In this document: one piece after another, positions 7,978-16,927 of the stretch
Layout of the letters: the number at the start of each line of letters is the position of its first letter
Numbering within the stretch: the first letter of the stretch is position 1
DNA from: an uncultured Spirochaetales bacterium
Lineage (GTDB): Bacteria; Spirochaetota; Spirochaetia; Sphaerochaetales; Sphaerochaetaceae
DNA: 64,000 nt
Assembly (NCBI GenBank): GCA_949282255.1
Contig: CASDPA010000002.1
Span: 62,001-126,000 of the forward strand
Direction: 5' to 3'
The notes under the pieces: generated by a model
Told to the model about the DNA's origin: nothing
Database searches by the model: none
Seen by the model: only the letters and a program-made list of their open reading frames with translations
Translations under genes and position numbers: made by a program

Positions 7978-8742
7978 ATGGAACATGTATCCAAGACAGC
8001 TCTTATGACCATATACGCAAGATATGCTGCAAGCATCAGGTACGGCATCTCTGATATGATGGCAGAACGGATTTGGGAAAATGAAAAGGATAAAATCCCT
8101 ACTCTTTCTATCCCCTCTTCCCAAATCATCCTCCTTAGCCTCAGAAGCAGTCTTTATGATATGTGGTTGAAAAAAAAGCTGGAAGAATTGGAGGATCCTG
8201 TTGTCATCCACCTCGGATGCGGTTTGGATGACAGGTATGGCCGCACTGAAATAAAAGTTCTTTGCTGGTATGATATAGACTTTGAACAAATTATTCATCT
8301 AAGGAAAAAATACTATAAGGAAACGGAAAACCACCATATGCTCTCTGCCGACATATCCGATGCTTCATGGCTTGAAACCGTGAAAGTGAGAAAAAACGCA
8401 GTTGTGATTGCAGAAGGGGTTTTCATGTATCTTGAGGAAGAAAGCATCAAACGCATCTTCTGTGAGTTGGAAAAGAAATTCGAAAGGCTGGGAATTCTTT
8501 TCGACTCCTACACACAAAGAGGGATGAAGATGGTAAAGTTGTCCCATCCCGGGCTTGGAATAAGATCATCGATAAAAAACAACAGAAGCTTTGAAACAGG
8601 AAGCCTTTCATATAAAGACGAGCTGGACATCAGGAAAAGCCCTGCATTAAGGAAAATGCCGGCACAAATCAGATTTGCCGCCGGCATTTCCTTCTTCCGT
8701 CCCGAAAGGCTTGTTTTCAGGATCCTGGAATACGTCAAATGA
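7978..8742 (+). CDS. LCM-type SAM-dependent O-methyltransferase
   Basis: The 254-residue protein resembles the leucine carboxyl methyltransferase / polyketide O-methyltransferase family (Tcmp/PPM1). The SAM motif is VVIHLGCGLDDRYGR (residues 75-89), then CWYDIDFEQII for the ribose-binding acid and VIAEGVFMYLEEESI as motif IV. Family members methylate carboxylates or small molecules; the substrate is unknown. No Shine-Dalgarno precedes the ATG; a TATTAT box lies 9 bases upstream, so the message may be nearly leaderless. Its last 8 bases overlap the end of convergent asnA. Confidence 0.85.
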   Translation: MEHVSKTALMTIYARYAASIRYGISDMMAERIWENEKDKIPTLSIPSSQIILLSLRSSLYDMWLKKKLEELEDPVVIHLGCGLDDRYGRTEIKVLCWYDIDFEQIIHLRKKYYKETENHHMLSADISDASWLETVKVRKNAVVIAEGVFMYLEEESIKRIFCELEKKFERLGILFDSYTQRGMKMVKLSHPGLGIRSSIKNNRSFETGSLSYKDELDIRKSPALRKMPAQIRFAAGISFFRPERLVFRILEYVK

Positions 8743-9763
8743 GATAGACGCCCTTCTCTTTTGCCTCCGCACGATCCTCATCACTCCAGACCGAAGCCTG
8801 GACCTCGCCGATATGGCACTTATGCAAAAGGAACATGCAGAGCCTGCTCTGGCCTATGCCTCCTCCGACAGACTCGGGATATTCTCCGGCAAGGAGCCTC
8901 TTATGCCAATAAAGATCCTTCCTCTCCTGACAGCCCTTGATGTCCAGCTGCCTTAAAAGTGCGTTCCTGTCGACACGTATGCCCATGCTTGAAAGCTCCA
9001 GGCTGTCGTTCCTGACACTGTCCCAAACGATGATATCCCCGTTCAGGCCATGGTATCCGGGCCAGGTCTCCGTAGACCAGTCATCATAATCAGGAGCGCG
9101 CTGAGAATGTGGTCTTCCGTCCTCAAGAGGTGCCCCGATTCCAATGATGAATACGGCTCCGTAACGCTTTGCAGCCTCCCTTTCCCTATCCTGCGGCTCC
9201 AGATCCGGATACTGCTTCAAAAGGTCCTCCGAATGGATGAATGTGATCTCTTCAGGAAGATAATCGACAAGCTGAGGATAAAGCTCCTCCAAAAGGAACG
9301 CAGTCCTCTTTATCGCATGGTAAATATCACGTACTGTGTTTTTCAGATAATCCAGATTCCTGTCTTCGAACCTGATCGACTTTTCCCAATCCCACTGGTC
9401 GACATATACGCTGTGGATCGCATCCACAGTATCATCAGGACGGAGGGCGTTCATATCCGTATAAATCCCACGTCCCGGAGCAATCTCGTAATCGGCCAAC
9501 GCCATCCTCTTCCACTTGGCAAGGGACTGTACGATCTCCATCTGCCTGCCACCAAGAGCGTTCACAGCAAATGAAACAGGTTTTTCCACTCCGTTCAGGT
9601 CATCGTTTATACCACTTCCCGAGGGAACGAAAAGAGGACTTGTCAGCCTGCTGAGCCGAAGAGCTCCTGAAAGCTGTTTTTCAAAGATATCCTTTGCGGC
9701 TTTGATAGCCTTCTCCGTATCATGAGGATCCAAAATCGACCTATAGCCGTCGACAATAACCAT
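8735..9763 (-). CDS. asnA: Aspartate--ammonia ligase
   Basis: It makes asparagine from aspartate, ammonia and ATP in the cytoplasm. It is a class II synthetase-like fold with 342 residues, the family length. Typical stretches are LSRLTSPLFV near the start, GVEKPVSFAV, SLAKWKRMAL, GIYTDMNALR, SVYVDQWDWEK, and GGGIGQSRLCMFLL at the end, the last being motif 3 with the ATP-binding Arg. It stands alone on the minus strand with a GGGGGG-rich ribosome site about 8 bases before ATG. Together with asnS in this window it points to asparagine synthesis from free ammonia. Confidence 0.95.
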   Translation of the reverse strand: MVIVDGYRSILDPHDTEKAIKAAKDIFEKQLSGALRLSRLTSPLFVPSGSGINDDLNGVEKPVSFAVNALGGRQMEIVQSLAKWKRMALADYEIAPGRGIYTDMNALRPDDTVDAIHSVYVDQWDWEKSIRFEDRNLDYLKNTVRDIYHAIKRTAFLLEELYPQLVDYLPEEITFIHSEDLLKQYPDLEPQDREREAAKRYGAVFIIGIGAPLEDGRPHSQRAPDYDDWSTETWPGYHGLNGDIIVWDSVRNDSLELSSMGIRVDRNALLRQLDIKGCQERKDLYWHKRLLAGEYPESVGGGIGQSRLCMFLLHKCHIGEVQASVWSDEDRAEAKEKGVYLI

Positions 9764-9834
9764 AATGTGTTGCCCCCCTGCAATTTTTCTGACAATATAT
9801 TACAAAAAATAACAAACAAGGAAAACAAGATAAA

Positions 9835-10281
9835 ATGAAACAAAGCAAAATAATTTCCGAATTCAAGAAATTCATCGCAAGAGGTTCGGTGGTGGATCTG
9901 GCCTGCGGTGTCATAATGGGCTCGGCATTCTCTGCAATCACAAACTCTATAGTCAACGACATAATAATGCCTATTGCAGGTTTTCTGCTCGGAGGAACCG
10001 ATTTCAGCTCCTTCAAGATAGTATTGAGGAAAGCCGGGGAAAACACTGCGGAAGTGGCCATACGATATGGCAAGCTTCTCAATGCAGTCCTCAATTTCAT
10101 AATAATAGCATTTGTTGTGTTCTGGATAGTGAAAGGATTCAACAGACTCCGGGATCTGCAGAAAAAAGCGGATGACGATGCCAAGAAAAAAGAAGCGGAA
10201 AAAGTCCCTGCAAAGCCTCAGGATATCATTCTGCTTGAGGAGATCAGGGATATCCTAAAAGCAGAGGCTAAAGCACAATAA
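9835..10281 (+). CDS. mscL: Large-conductance mechanosensitive channel
   Basis: MscL opens under membrane tension to release solutes on osmotic downshock. The signature is FKKFIARGSVVDLACGVIMG at residues 10-29 and AFSAITNSIVNDIIMPIAG next to it, covering helix 1 and its pore-lining part. A periplasmic loop follows, then the second helix AVLNFIIIAFVVFWIVK at about 82-98. A charged Lys/Ala tail ends in the conserved EEIRDIL amphipathic helix. Length 148 residues, typical. An AAGGAAAA ribosome site precedes the ATG. Confidence 0.95.
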   Translation: MKQSKIISEFKKFIARGSVVDLACGVIMGSAFSAITNSIVNDIIMPIAGFLLGGTDFSSFKIVLRKAGENTAEVAIRYGKLLNAVLNFIIIAFVVFWIVKGFNRLRDLQKKADDDAKKKEAEKVPAKPQDIILLEEIRDILKAEAKAQ

Positions 10282-10353
10282 TTATTGATTTATTTTTAAT
10301 TATTTCTTATTTTCAAAGAAATTATTAAGAAAATATTAATTTTTTTACATCTC

Positions 10354-10382
10354 TTGACGTTATCAGCCCGGTGTATTATATT
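10354..10382 (+). promoter_or_regulatory. Promoter of the 99-residue gene
   Basis: TTGACG (10354-10359) and TATATT (10377-10382) are 17 bases apart and lead into a short leader with an AAAGGAAA ribosome site. Confidence 0.65.
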
Positions 10383-10407
10383 ATGCACGACAAAAGGAAA
10401 TTCTTTT

Positions 10408-10707
10408 ATGGAGCCTTATATGAAGAAACTCGAAGAAGCGCTGATTGAAAGAAAGACCAAAAGAATGTTCAAGGATAACGAGATTCCTTCCGTGTACGCC
10501 TTAGTGCAATGCTACAGGGCTTATCAGGAAAAGGAATTCTCAAGGGAGCTTTCCTTTAAAAAGGCACTGGAGGAATTCATCGAATGCGTGCTCATCCCGC
10601 TTGAACATGAATACAGCCAAGCAGGATGCAAAGAAGATTTCTACGCTTATTTCATACAAAGGGCCTTCCTCACCTATGGATTGCTGAAGAAGGCCTCAGG
10701 CATCTGA
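10408..10707 (+). CDS. Small helical protein of unknown function
   Basis: This 99-residue protein begins MEPYMKKLEEALIERKTKRMF. It looks all-helical and soluble, with no signal or membrane segment. I place the start at the ATG 9 bases after AAAGGAAA; a longer frame would begin inside the promoter's -35 box. I recognise no family. It is monocistronic, with its own promoter, and converges on the DJ-1/aroG operon, whose end lies only 4 bases after its stop. Confidence 0.7.
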   Translation: MEPYMKKLEEALIERKTKRMFKDNEIPSVYALVQCYRAYQEKEFSRELSFKKALEEFIECVLIPLEHEYSQAGCKEDFYAYFIQRAFLTYGLLKKASGI

Positions 10708-10711
10708 GATC

Positions 10712-11272
10712 TCAGCCTCTGGTGAAATAAACGGAACGCGCGGTCTTTTCAGCCTCATCAGCACCTGAAAGGCTTTTTATCACAGCCAAGGCAATATCGA
10801 ACGCATAGCCTGCGCTTTTACCGGTGATGATGTTCCCATCAACCTCTACTCCAGAAGAGGAGAAATCCTCTTTCTTGCTATACTTTTCACAGCCGGGATA
10901 GCAGGTGGCCCTTTTTCCATCAAGCAATCCGGCATTTGCAAGCACAACGCTTGGAGCGGCGCAGATCGCACTGACTATCCTGCCTTTTGAAGCCATGTCG
11001 ATGATCTTGCTGTTGACAAGCCAGCTCTGGCTGAGATTTATGGAGCCGGGCATTCCTCCAGGAAGGAAGACAGCATCGAAATCCTCCAAGGAAACCTCAT
11101 CTGCAAGCTTGTCTGCGGTGATTTTGACATTATGGGAGCTCACAACTTCCTTCTGTTCCTGTATTGAGGCAAGAACAACCTCGTATCCGGCGCGACGGAA
11201 CATATCCACAGGGATGATCGCTTCAGCCTCCTCAAAACCTGTTGCCAGATAAACCAAAACCTTTTTGCTCAT
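10712..11272 (-). CDS. DJ-1/PfpI-family protein
   Basis: The 186-residue protein has the DJ-1 layout: KKVLVYLATGFEEAEAI at the start (conserved Glu of the active site), VFLPGGMPGS in the middle, and the nucleophilic elbow SAICAAPSVV with the reactive cysteine. Bacterial members (YajL, ThiJ) act as oxidative-stress chaperones or glyoxalase-like enzymes; the activity cannot be fixed here. Its ATG overlaps the aroG stop by 4 bases (ATGA) behind a GGAGGCAGGG stretch, so it is co-transcribed and translationally coupled. The longer frame running into aroG is not the start. Confidence 0.88.
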   Translation of the reverse strand: MSKKVLVYLATGFEEAEAIIPVDMFRRAGYEVVLASIQEQKEVVSSHNVKITADKLADEVSLEDFDAVFLPGGMPGSINLSQSWLVNSKIIDMASKGRIVSAICAAPSVVLANAGLLDGKRATCYPGCEKYSKKEDFSSSGVEVDGNIITGKSAGYAFDIALAVIKSLSGADEAEKTARSVYFTRG

Positions 11273-12348
11273 AGTACGTCCACCCTGCCTCCTTTTTTCT
11301 TCCAATCGGATAAGAGATGGGATGCATTTACAAGGATACGCTCCGTTTCATCCCATCCAATGCATGCGTCGGTAACCGACACACCGTATTTAAGTTTTTT
11401 GCAATCTCCCGTGATCTTCTGCGAGCCCTCGAAAAGATTGGATTCAAGCATGAAGCCCTTGATGGCTTTTTCTCCCCACATCACCTGATCGATCACGCTG
11501 CGGAGAACCCTTTTCTGCCTTGCAGGGTCCTTTCTGGAATTCGCATGGCTGCAATCGATCAATATGGCATCGTTCAAGCCCTCGGCGCGCAGCATCCTCG
11601 ATGCGTGCTCAACCTCGTCCTCGTAATAATTCGGCCCATTCTCCCCTCCTCTGAGAATCAGATGGCAGCAATCGTTTCCTGTTGTGCGGAAAATTGTATT
11701 GAGCCCATCTTTGCTGATACCGATGAAGGAAGCGCCCTTGCTTGCACTCTTCATTGCATTGACCGCTGCTGAAAGATCGCCCCCCGTGCTGTTTTTGAAT
11801 CCTACCGCAACAGACAATCCGGAAGCAAGGTTGCGGTGGGTCTGGCTTTCCGTTGTACGCGCCCCGATGCTGGACCAGCTCATTATCTCATCTATGTATT
11901 GCGGGATTATCGGATCTAGAACCTCACATCCCACAGGCAGCCCCATCGAGGTTATATCCAACAAAAGCTTGCGTGCAACAGTGATCCCCTTTTCAATATC
12001 GTAACTTTCATCCATGTCCGGATCAAGAATAAGCCCTTTCCAGCCGAGATTTGTCCTTGGCTTCTCAAAATAAGTTCTCATAACGATCAAGAAATCATCT
12101 TCAAGCCTGTCCGAAAGCTCCTTAAGCTTTGCCGCATAATCAAGAGCTGCATCCGGATCGTGGATGCTGCATGGCCCTACAATGGCAAGAAGCCTTCCTG
12201 AACGGCCGCAGATGATATCATTTACACTTTTTCTATATGAAAGCACCCTCTGCCTGTCTTCTTCGGAAAAAGGAAGCTGGGCTGCAATTTGTGCCGGAGT
12301 TTTCAAACTATCCATCCGGCTGATACGTAAATCCTGTGAATCCTTCAT
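11269..12348 (-). CDS. aroG: 3-deoxy-7-phosphoheptulonate synthase (class I)
   Basis: It catalyses the first step of the shikimate pathway, joining phosphoenolpyruvate and erythrose 4-phosphate. The 359-residue length and the order of motifs fit AroF/G/H: LAIVGPCSIHDP near residue 55, MRTYFEKPRTNLGWKGL, the catalytic stretch WSSIGARTTESQTHR, FKNSTGGDL and the metal-binding IDCSHANS. Which aromatic amino acid inhibits it is not readable. It has a 17-base-spaced promoter whose -10 box ends 7 bases before ATG, with no ribosome site. The DJ-1 gene follows in the same transcript. Confidence 0.94.
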   Translation of the reverse strand: MKDSQDLRISRMDSLKTPAQIAAQLPFSEEDRQRVLSYRKSVNDIICGRSGRLLAIVGPCSIHDPDAALDYAAKLKELSDRLEDDFLIVMRTYFEKPRTNLGWKGLILDPDMDESYDIEKGITVARKLLLDITSMGLPVGCEVLDPIIPQYIDEIMSWSSIGARTTESQTHRNLASGLSVAVGFKNSTGGDLSAAVNAMKSASKGASFIGISKDGLNTIFRTTGNDCCHLILRGGENGPNYYEDEVEHASRMLRAEGLNDAILIDCSHANSRKDPARQKRVLRSVIDQVMWGEKAIKGFMLESNLFEGSQKITGDCKKLKYGVSVTDACIGWDETERILVNASHLLSDWKKKGGRVDVL

Positions 12349-12355
12349 ATACAGG

Positions 12356-12384
12356 ATTATGATTTAAAGAACAACTTAATTCAA
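12356..12384 (-). promoter_or_regulatory. aroG promoter
   Basis: On the minus strand TTGAAT and CATAAT are 17 bases apart; the -10 box ends 7 bases before the aroG ATG, so the transcript probably starts at the start codon. Confidence 0.6.
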
Positions 12385-12409
12385 TAAAAAGGAGAGGCAT
12401 TACCTCTCC
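12385..12409 (-). terminator. Terminator of the acyl-CoA ligase operon
   Basis: GGAGAGG and CCTCTCC pair around a 5-base loop, followed on the minus strand by TTTTT. It lies 9 bases after the ligase stop. Confidence 0.88.
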
Positions 12410-12417
12410 TGAAATCA

Positions 12418-14238
12418 TCAGTTCTGATCATTTTTTTCGTTTTCAGATTCTTTTTTCTTCTTCGGATACAAGAATCTCTTTATTTTTTGGGTGGGAGTCC
12501 TGTCAAAAGGCTCTTCCTGCAATTCAGTTTCAGAAATGCGTGAATAAACCGACAGCTGGCTGTTGAGCTCCTTCCGCATGTTCTTTACATACTTTTTAGC
12601 CTCGTTCTTAGCATCGTCCAAGCTTATTTTCAACTTCTTGCTCATAAGCTCAACATCTATCTTTATGAGGGCAAGCAAGCCTCCGTCCTTGGAGACAACA
12701 AGACTCTCCTGCACGAATTCCTGGCTGTTGATGATGTTTTCGATAAGCTCGGGATAGATGTTCTCACCCGCCGGTCCAAGGATCATGGTCTTCACCCTTC
12801 CTTTTATGGCAAGCCGCCCGGATTTGTCAAAAAGCCCGAGATCCCCTGTACGGAAGTATCCGTCCTCTGTAAACACCTCCTTATCAAGATCGGGCCTGCC
12901 GTAATAGCCGAGCATGACGTTCGGTCCTTTGACGGCAATCTCTCCTATGCCTTCCTCGTTCTTATCGAGGAGCACCACATCATCGTCCTTTACGATCTTT
13001 CCGACAAAGGTAGGCTTATGCTGGCTGCTCTGCGGCCCGCATCCGGCAACAAGCGGTGCCGTTTCCGTAAGGCCATATCCTATCGCATAAGGGAATCCGG
13101 CACGATATAAAAAATACTCGACCTCAGGATCAAGGGGTGCACCTCCTATGCCGAAGAATTTCAGACGATGACCGAACGTATCCATTATCTTATTGCCGAT
13201 GACCTTATAGACAAAGGATCCGATTATAGGTTTCTTGATGAAGCTTGCAAGCTTCTTGTTTTCCTTCAATGTCGGGGCAACCGCATTTCTGTAAACCTTC
13301 TCAATAAGAAGGGGTACTGTGAGCATCACATGCGGTCTAACTTCCTTCAAGGCCGGAAGGAGGACTGAAACTGCAGGCGGTTTGCCCAAAAATACTACCT
13401 CCGCTCCCTGAAGCAGCACCAGAATCTGTCCGATTGTGAACTCATACACGTGGCTCATCGGAAGAATGGAGAGCACTTTGAAGCCCGGTTTGACTTTTAC
13501 AAACTCATCGGTGTTCAAATCCGCACAGCGCAAAATATTCTTATGTGTCAGCATCACGCCCTTTGAGGAGCCGGTCGTGCCGGAGGTATATATGATTGAA
13601 GCAAGATCATCCTCTTCGGGTCTCATCTGGTCAAGAAGCCCCTGGCTGATCTTTGCTTCCTTCATCCCAACGCCGGGGGCATCCCCAAATTCCTTATCTT
13701 CTGGATATCCCACGCTCGATGGGATATGGAAAACATCATCCATGCGGAATACGAGCAGGCCTGCCTCTTTTGCATAAGAAGATACCTTGGGCCATTGCTT
13801 GACATTTGTCATTACAGCACGGCTTTCAGAATGGCGGAGGATTTCTGATGCCTCACGCTGTGTGAAATCAGGAAGGATCGGGACAGCAACAGCTCCGATG
13901 GAGGTCAATGCGACATAGAATATCATCCAGTTCGGACAGCTTTCTCCCATGATTGCAACCTTGTCCCCCTTGCCGATGCCAATTTTCAGAAGATAAGAAG
14001 AAACGGCTTTGACATGATGGGCAAACTGTCCGTATGTGATCGCATCAGCATCGTCCTGCCGGAATATACGGTACATCACTTTCTTTGAAAAACGGGAGGA
14101 TATCACCTCGTAGAAATTGCAGAAAGTGTATTCTGTCATGAATTTCATTTTCAGCCCATCCGGTCTTTTCACCTTTGAACACATCTTTTTTGTGATCTTC
14201 ACCGGCTTTTCCTTCTTTTTCCCTCTTTCCTTACTCAT
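12418..14238 (-). CDS. Long-chain acyl-CoA ligase (AMP-forming), copy 1
   Basis: It activates fatty acids by adenylation and thioesterification. Visible motifs are the phosphate loop YTSGTTGSSKGVMLTHKN, the GYGLTETAP adenylate motif, YFRTGDLG with the AMP-binding Asp, and a GRVKTMIL hinge followed by the C-terminal lid. The start at 14238 follows a GAGGGA ribosome site and overlaps the hydrolase stop by 8 bases. A basic N-terminal tail (SKERGKKKEKPVKITKK) and a Lys-rich C-terminus (KKKKESENEKND) flank the enzyme. A second ligase lies at 20.9-22.7 kb. Confidence 0.88.
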   Translation of the reverse strand: MSKERGKKKEKPVKITKKMCSKVKRPDGLKMKFMTEYTFCNFYEVISSRFSKKVMYRIFRQDDADAITYGQFAHHVKAVSSYLLKIGIGKGDKVAIMGESCPNWMIFYVALTSIGAVAVPILPDFTQREASEILRHSESRAVMTNVKQWPKVSSYAKEAGLLVFRMDDVFHIPSSVGYPEDKEFGDAPGVGMKEAKISQGLLDQMRPEEDDLASIIYTSGTTGSSKGVMLTHKNILRCADLNTDEFVKVKPGFKVLSILPMSHVYEFTIGQILVLLQGAEVVFLGKPPAVSVLLPALKEVRPHVMLTVPLLIEKVYRNAVAPTLKENKKLASFIKKPIIGSFVYKVIGNKIMDTFGHRLKFFGIGGAPLDPEVEYFLYRAGFPYAIGYGLTETAPLVAGCGPQSSQHKPTFVGKIVKDDDVVLLDKNEEGIGEIAVKGPNVMLGYYGRPDLDKEVFTEDGYFRTGDLGLFDKSGRLAIKGRVKTMILGPAGENIYPELIENIINSQEFVQESLVVSKDGGLLALIKIDVELMSKKLKISLDDAKNEAKKYVKNMRKELNSQLSVYSRISETELQEEPFDRTPTQKIKRFLYPKKKKESENEKNDQN

Positions 14239-15013
14239 TGCAAAATCCCTCATAGGATACACCCCGTTCGCAGACATGTATGAACACGCCGCTTGGAATG
14301 CCCTCCTTCATAAGCTTCTCCACAGTACCTGGAGTATTGTTGTTATCACTTATATGCACAAAATAAAGCTCGCTGCCGATTTTTGAATACTTCTTGGCAA
14401 ATTCAAGCGCATCGCTGTTTGAAAGATGGCCGTATGTGCCGCGGATGCGTTTCTTAAGCTTTTCCGGATACGGCCCAACATCCAAAAGAGCATCATCATA
14501 ATTGGCTTCGATGAAAAACACATCGGATTTCTCCGCATATTCCGACGCCTCGAATGGGATGCATCCGGTATCCGTCATCAACAAAAAACGGTTTTCACCA
14601 TTTTCAATATAAAAGCCTGAAGATCCCGGGCAGTCATGATAAGTCCGAAAAGGAGTCACCGTGAAGGAAAAACAATCCAAAGAGCTACCATGAGAAAAGG
14701 TTTTAAGATATTCATCCGACATATCGAAACGGCTTTTTTTCATAAGCTCGGCATTGACGCTGAAACTGATGTCCGAAACGTAGGCGGGAATCTTCAATTT
14801 TCTTTGCACGGGTCCGACCCCCTTGCTGTGATCAGGATGGAGATGTGTCAAAAAAAGCGCCCTTATCGATTCAAGCGGGATATCATGAGCTTCCAATCTT
14901 TTCTTCAATCCGGTAAAGGTCAACCCGCAATCGACAAGAATTGAATGCTGACCATCATAAAAAACGTATGAATTGCCGCAGCTTCCGCTTGAGAGGATCA
15001 CATAATGCATCAT
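14231..15013 (-). CDS. MBL-fold metallo-hydrolase (YycJ/WalJ-like)
   Basis: A 260-residue metallo-beta-lactamase fold. It starts with the typical LSSGSCGNSYVF and carries the metal motif HLHPDH at residues 57-62. It continues with TYHDCPGSSGF, LMTDTG, and a late HLSNSDALEF. This pattern matches the YycJ (WalJ) branch, proposed to be a 5'-3' exonuclease or a phosphodiesterase. Its start overlaps the ArsC-like gene by 4 bases and its stop overlaps the acyl-CoA ligase, so the three form one leftward operon. Confidence 0.85.
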   Translation of the reverse strand: MMHYVILSSGSCGNSYVFYDGQHSILVDCGLTFTGLKKRLEAHDIPLESIRALFLTHLHPDHSKGVGPVQRKLKIPAYVSDISFSVNAELMKKSRFDMSDEYLKTFSHGSSLDCFSFTVTPFRTYHDCPGSSGFYIENGENRFLLMTDTGCIPFEASEYAEKSDVFFIEANYDDALLDVGPYPEKLKKRIRGTYGHLSNSDALEFAKKYSKIGSELYFVHISDNNNTPGTVEKLMKEGIPSGVFIHVCERGVSYEGFCNE

Positions 15014-15342
15014 TCGGCGGCATCCTTAATGAATTGCTCATTTGGGAAAAACGCACATTTCCCCCTGCTTCTGAGAATCGGAAGCTTGAGAAGCTCCGGA
15101 TTCTCCATAAGCTTCTCTTTCACATCGAAAACCATATATGCATATCCGTTTTTCTTATACGTTTTAGACTCTTTGTCCATCAGGTCTTCTTCTGCAAAGC
15201 TTGAAAAAATGCTTTCCCATTCCCTTTCGGAAAGCTTTCTTTCATCTAAATTCACAAGCTGGAAAGGTATTCTCCTCTCCTTGAGGTACATGACAGCCTT
15301 GCGGCCTTCCCTATCTCCGTTTCTTGTTATCACCTGCAGCAT
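15010..15342 (-). CDS. ArsC/Spx-like protein lacking the active cysteine
   Basis: The 110-residue protein has the ArsC/Spx fold pattern: a first strand and loop (LQVITRNGDREGRKAVMYL), the central LVNLDERKLSEREW, and the closing LLKLPILRSRGKCAFFPNEQF. In arsenate reductases and Spx the first loop holds CxxC or CxxxxxR; here it reads RNGDREGRKA with no cysteine. An arsenate-reductase reaction is therefore unlikely; a Spx-like or purely structural role is possible. It is the first gene of the operon with the YycJ-like hydrolase and acyl-CoA ligase. Confidence 0.75.
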   Translation of the reverse strand: MLQVITRNGDREGRKAVMYLKERRIPFQLVNLDERKLSEREWESIFSSFAEEDLMDKESKTYKKNGYAYMVFDVKEKLMENPELLKLPILRSRGKCAFFPNEQFIKDAAE

Positions 15343-15482
15343 AGTCTGAAAATCCCTGATAATTTTTCAAATATTACTTTAGCAAAACCTTTTTGTGAAC
15401 CTTTAAGAAATATCAAATGGATAAAACAGTTAAAATTTACAGGAAAAACAGGCATAGTGAATTTTAATCAGGAACGCCAATA

Positions 15483-15508
15483 TTGACCATTTATACCTGT
15501 TGTATAAT
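15483..15508 (+). promoter_or_regulatory. asnS promoter
   Basis: A consensus TATAAT at 15503-15508 follows TG-rich sequence. The TTGACC at 15483-15488 is only 14 bases away, so the -10 box is probably the main element. Confidence 0.5.
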
Positions 15509-15541
15509 AATACCCTTAACAAAAAATCAAGGAGATTGGAA

Positions 15542-16927
15542 ATGGAAAAGAGAATCAAAGAAATCCTTTCACAAACGCCATCGGACGACATTTTGACAGT
15601 CGAGGGCTGGGTAAGGACGAAACGGGACAGCAAGAATGTCTGTTTTCTGGAAATCAACGATGGCAGCTGCCTCAAGGGCATACAGGCGGTGGTCGACAAG
15701 GCTTCGTTTCCAAATAATAATCTCCTTGACAGCATCACCACAGGCTCTGCGATAAAGGCAAAGGGTAAACTTGTCGAAAGCCTCGGGGGAAACCAGTCGG
15801 TGGAACTTGAGACGAAGGAAATCGAGTTGGTCGGGCCATGCCCCCAGGATTATCCGCTTCAAAAGAAGAGGCATACCGTCGAGTTTTTAAGGGAAAAGGC
15901 ACACCTCAGGGCCAGGACGAACCTGTTCGGAGCCGTGACACGGGTCAGGAACACCATGAGCTATGCAATCCACTCATTTTTCCAGGAAAACGGGTTTGTA
16001 TATGTCAACACACCGCTTATCACGGCCAGCGACTGCGAAGGGGCCGGAGAGCAGTTCCAGGTGACCACACTCGATCTTGAGAATATTCCAAGGCTGAAGG
16101 ACGGCTCGATAGATTATTCAAAGGATTTCTTCGGTAGGCAGGCAAAGCTTACCGTTTCAGGACAGCTGGATGGTGAGACATATGCCATGGCGATGAAGAA
16201 CATCTATACATTCGGCCCCACCTTCAGAGCGGAGAACAGCAATACTACAAGGCATCTTGCGGAATTCTGGATGGTCGAACCGGAAATGGCGTTCTGCGAC
16301 CTCGAAGGAGACATGGAAGTTGCGGAAAGCTTTTTGAAGTATGTGTTCAAAAAGGTGCTTGATGAAAGGTCGGAGGACATGGCATTCTTCGATTCCTTCG
16401 TCCAGAAGGGAGTCGTCGAAACACTTGAACATGTCATCAACAGCCCGTTCGAGCATATGACCTATACAGAAGCGATAGCAAGGCTTGAAAAGGAGAATTC
16501 CAGATTCGAATTCCCCGTCCATTGGGGCTCGGATATCCAGAGTGAGCATGAAAGATACCTTACAGAGGAAATTGCAAAGCGTCCTGTGATCGTCACCGAT
16601 TATCCAAAGGAGATCAAAGCTTTCTATATGATGCTCAATGAAGACGGTAAGACAGTCAGGGGCATGGATGTGCTGGCACCACGCCTTGGAGAGATCATAG
16701 GAGGAAGTGAAAGGGAATGGCGGCTCGATATCCTCGAAAACAGGATGAAGGAGCTAGGTCTCAAGCCCGAGGATTATTGGTGGTATCTCGATCTCAGGAG
16801 ATACGGAAGCGTGCCTCATGCCGGATTCGGACTTGGCTTCGAGCGTGCCGTGCAATATGTGACGGGAATGGGCAACATCCGCGATGTCATCCCTTATCCC
16901 CGCTATGTCAAGAGTGCTGAGTTCTGA
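15542..16927 (+). CDS. asnS: Asparagine--tRNA ligase
   Basis: It charges tRNA-Asn directly with asparagine. An N-terminal OB-fold anticodon-binding domain ([20 protein letters not shown]) precedes the class II core. Motif 2 reads [20 protein letters not shown] and motif 3 is the closing [21 protein letters not shown] with the ending [11 protein letters not shown]. Length 461 residues from the ATG at 15542, chosen for its AAGGAG ribosome site; upstream in-frame codons overlap the promoter. Its last 25 bases overlap the end of the convergent LuxR-type gene. Confidence 0.95.
   Translation: MEKRIKEILSQTPSDDILTVEGWVRTKRDSKNVCFLEINDGSCLKGIQAVVDKASFPNNNLLDSITTGSAIKAKGKLVESLGGNQSVELETKEIELVGPCPQDYPLQKKRHTVEFLREKAHLRARTNLFGAVTRVRNTMSYAIHSFFQENGFVYVNTPLITASDCEGAGEQFQVTTLDLENIPRLKDGSIDYSKDFFGRQAKLTVSGQLDGETYAMAMKNIYTFGPTFRAENSNTTRHLAEFWMVEPEMAFCDLEGDMEVAESFLKYVFKKVLDERSEDMAFFDSFVQKGVVETLEHVINSPFEHMTYTEAIARLEKENSRFEFPVHWGSDIQSEHERYLTEEIAKRPVIVTDYPKEIKAFYMMLNEDGKTVRGMDVLAPRLGEIIGGSEREWRLDILENRMKELGLKPEDYWWYLDLRRYGSVPHAGFGLGFERAVQYVTGMGNIRDVIPYPRYVKSAEF

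Noticed and set aside
14239-14277. Extended N-terminus of the first acyl-CoA ligase inside the hydrolase gene
   Set aside because: It overlaps the upstream gene by 47 bases without a ribosome site, while the later ATG has GAGGGA.
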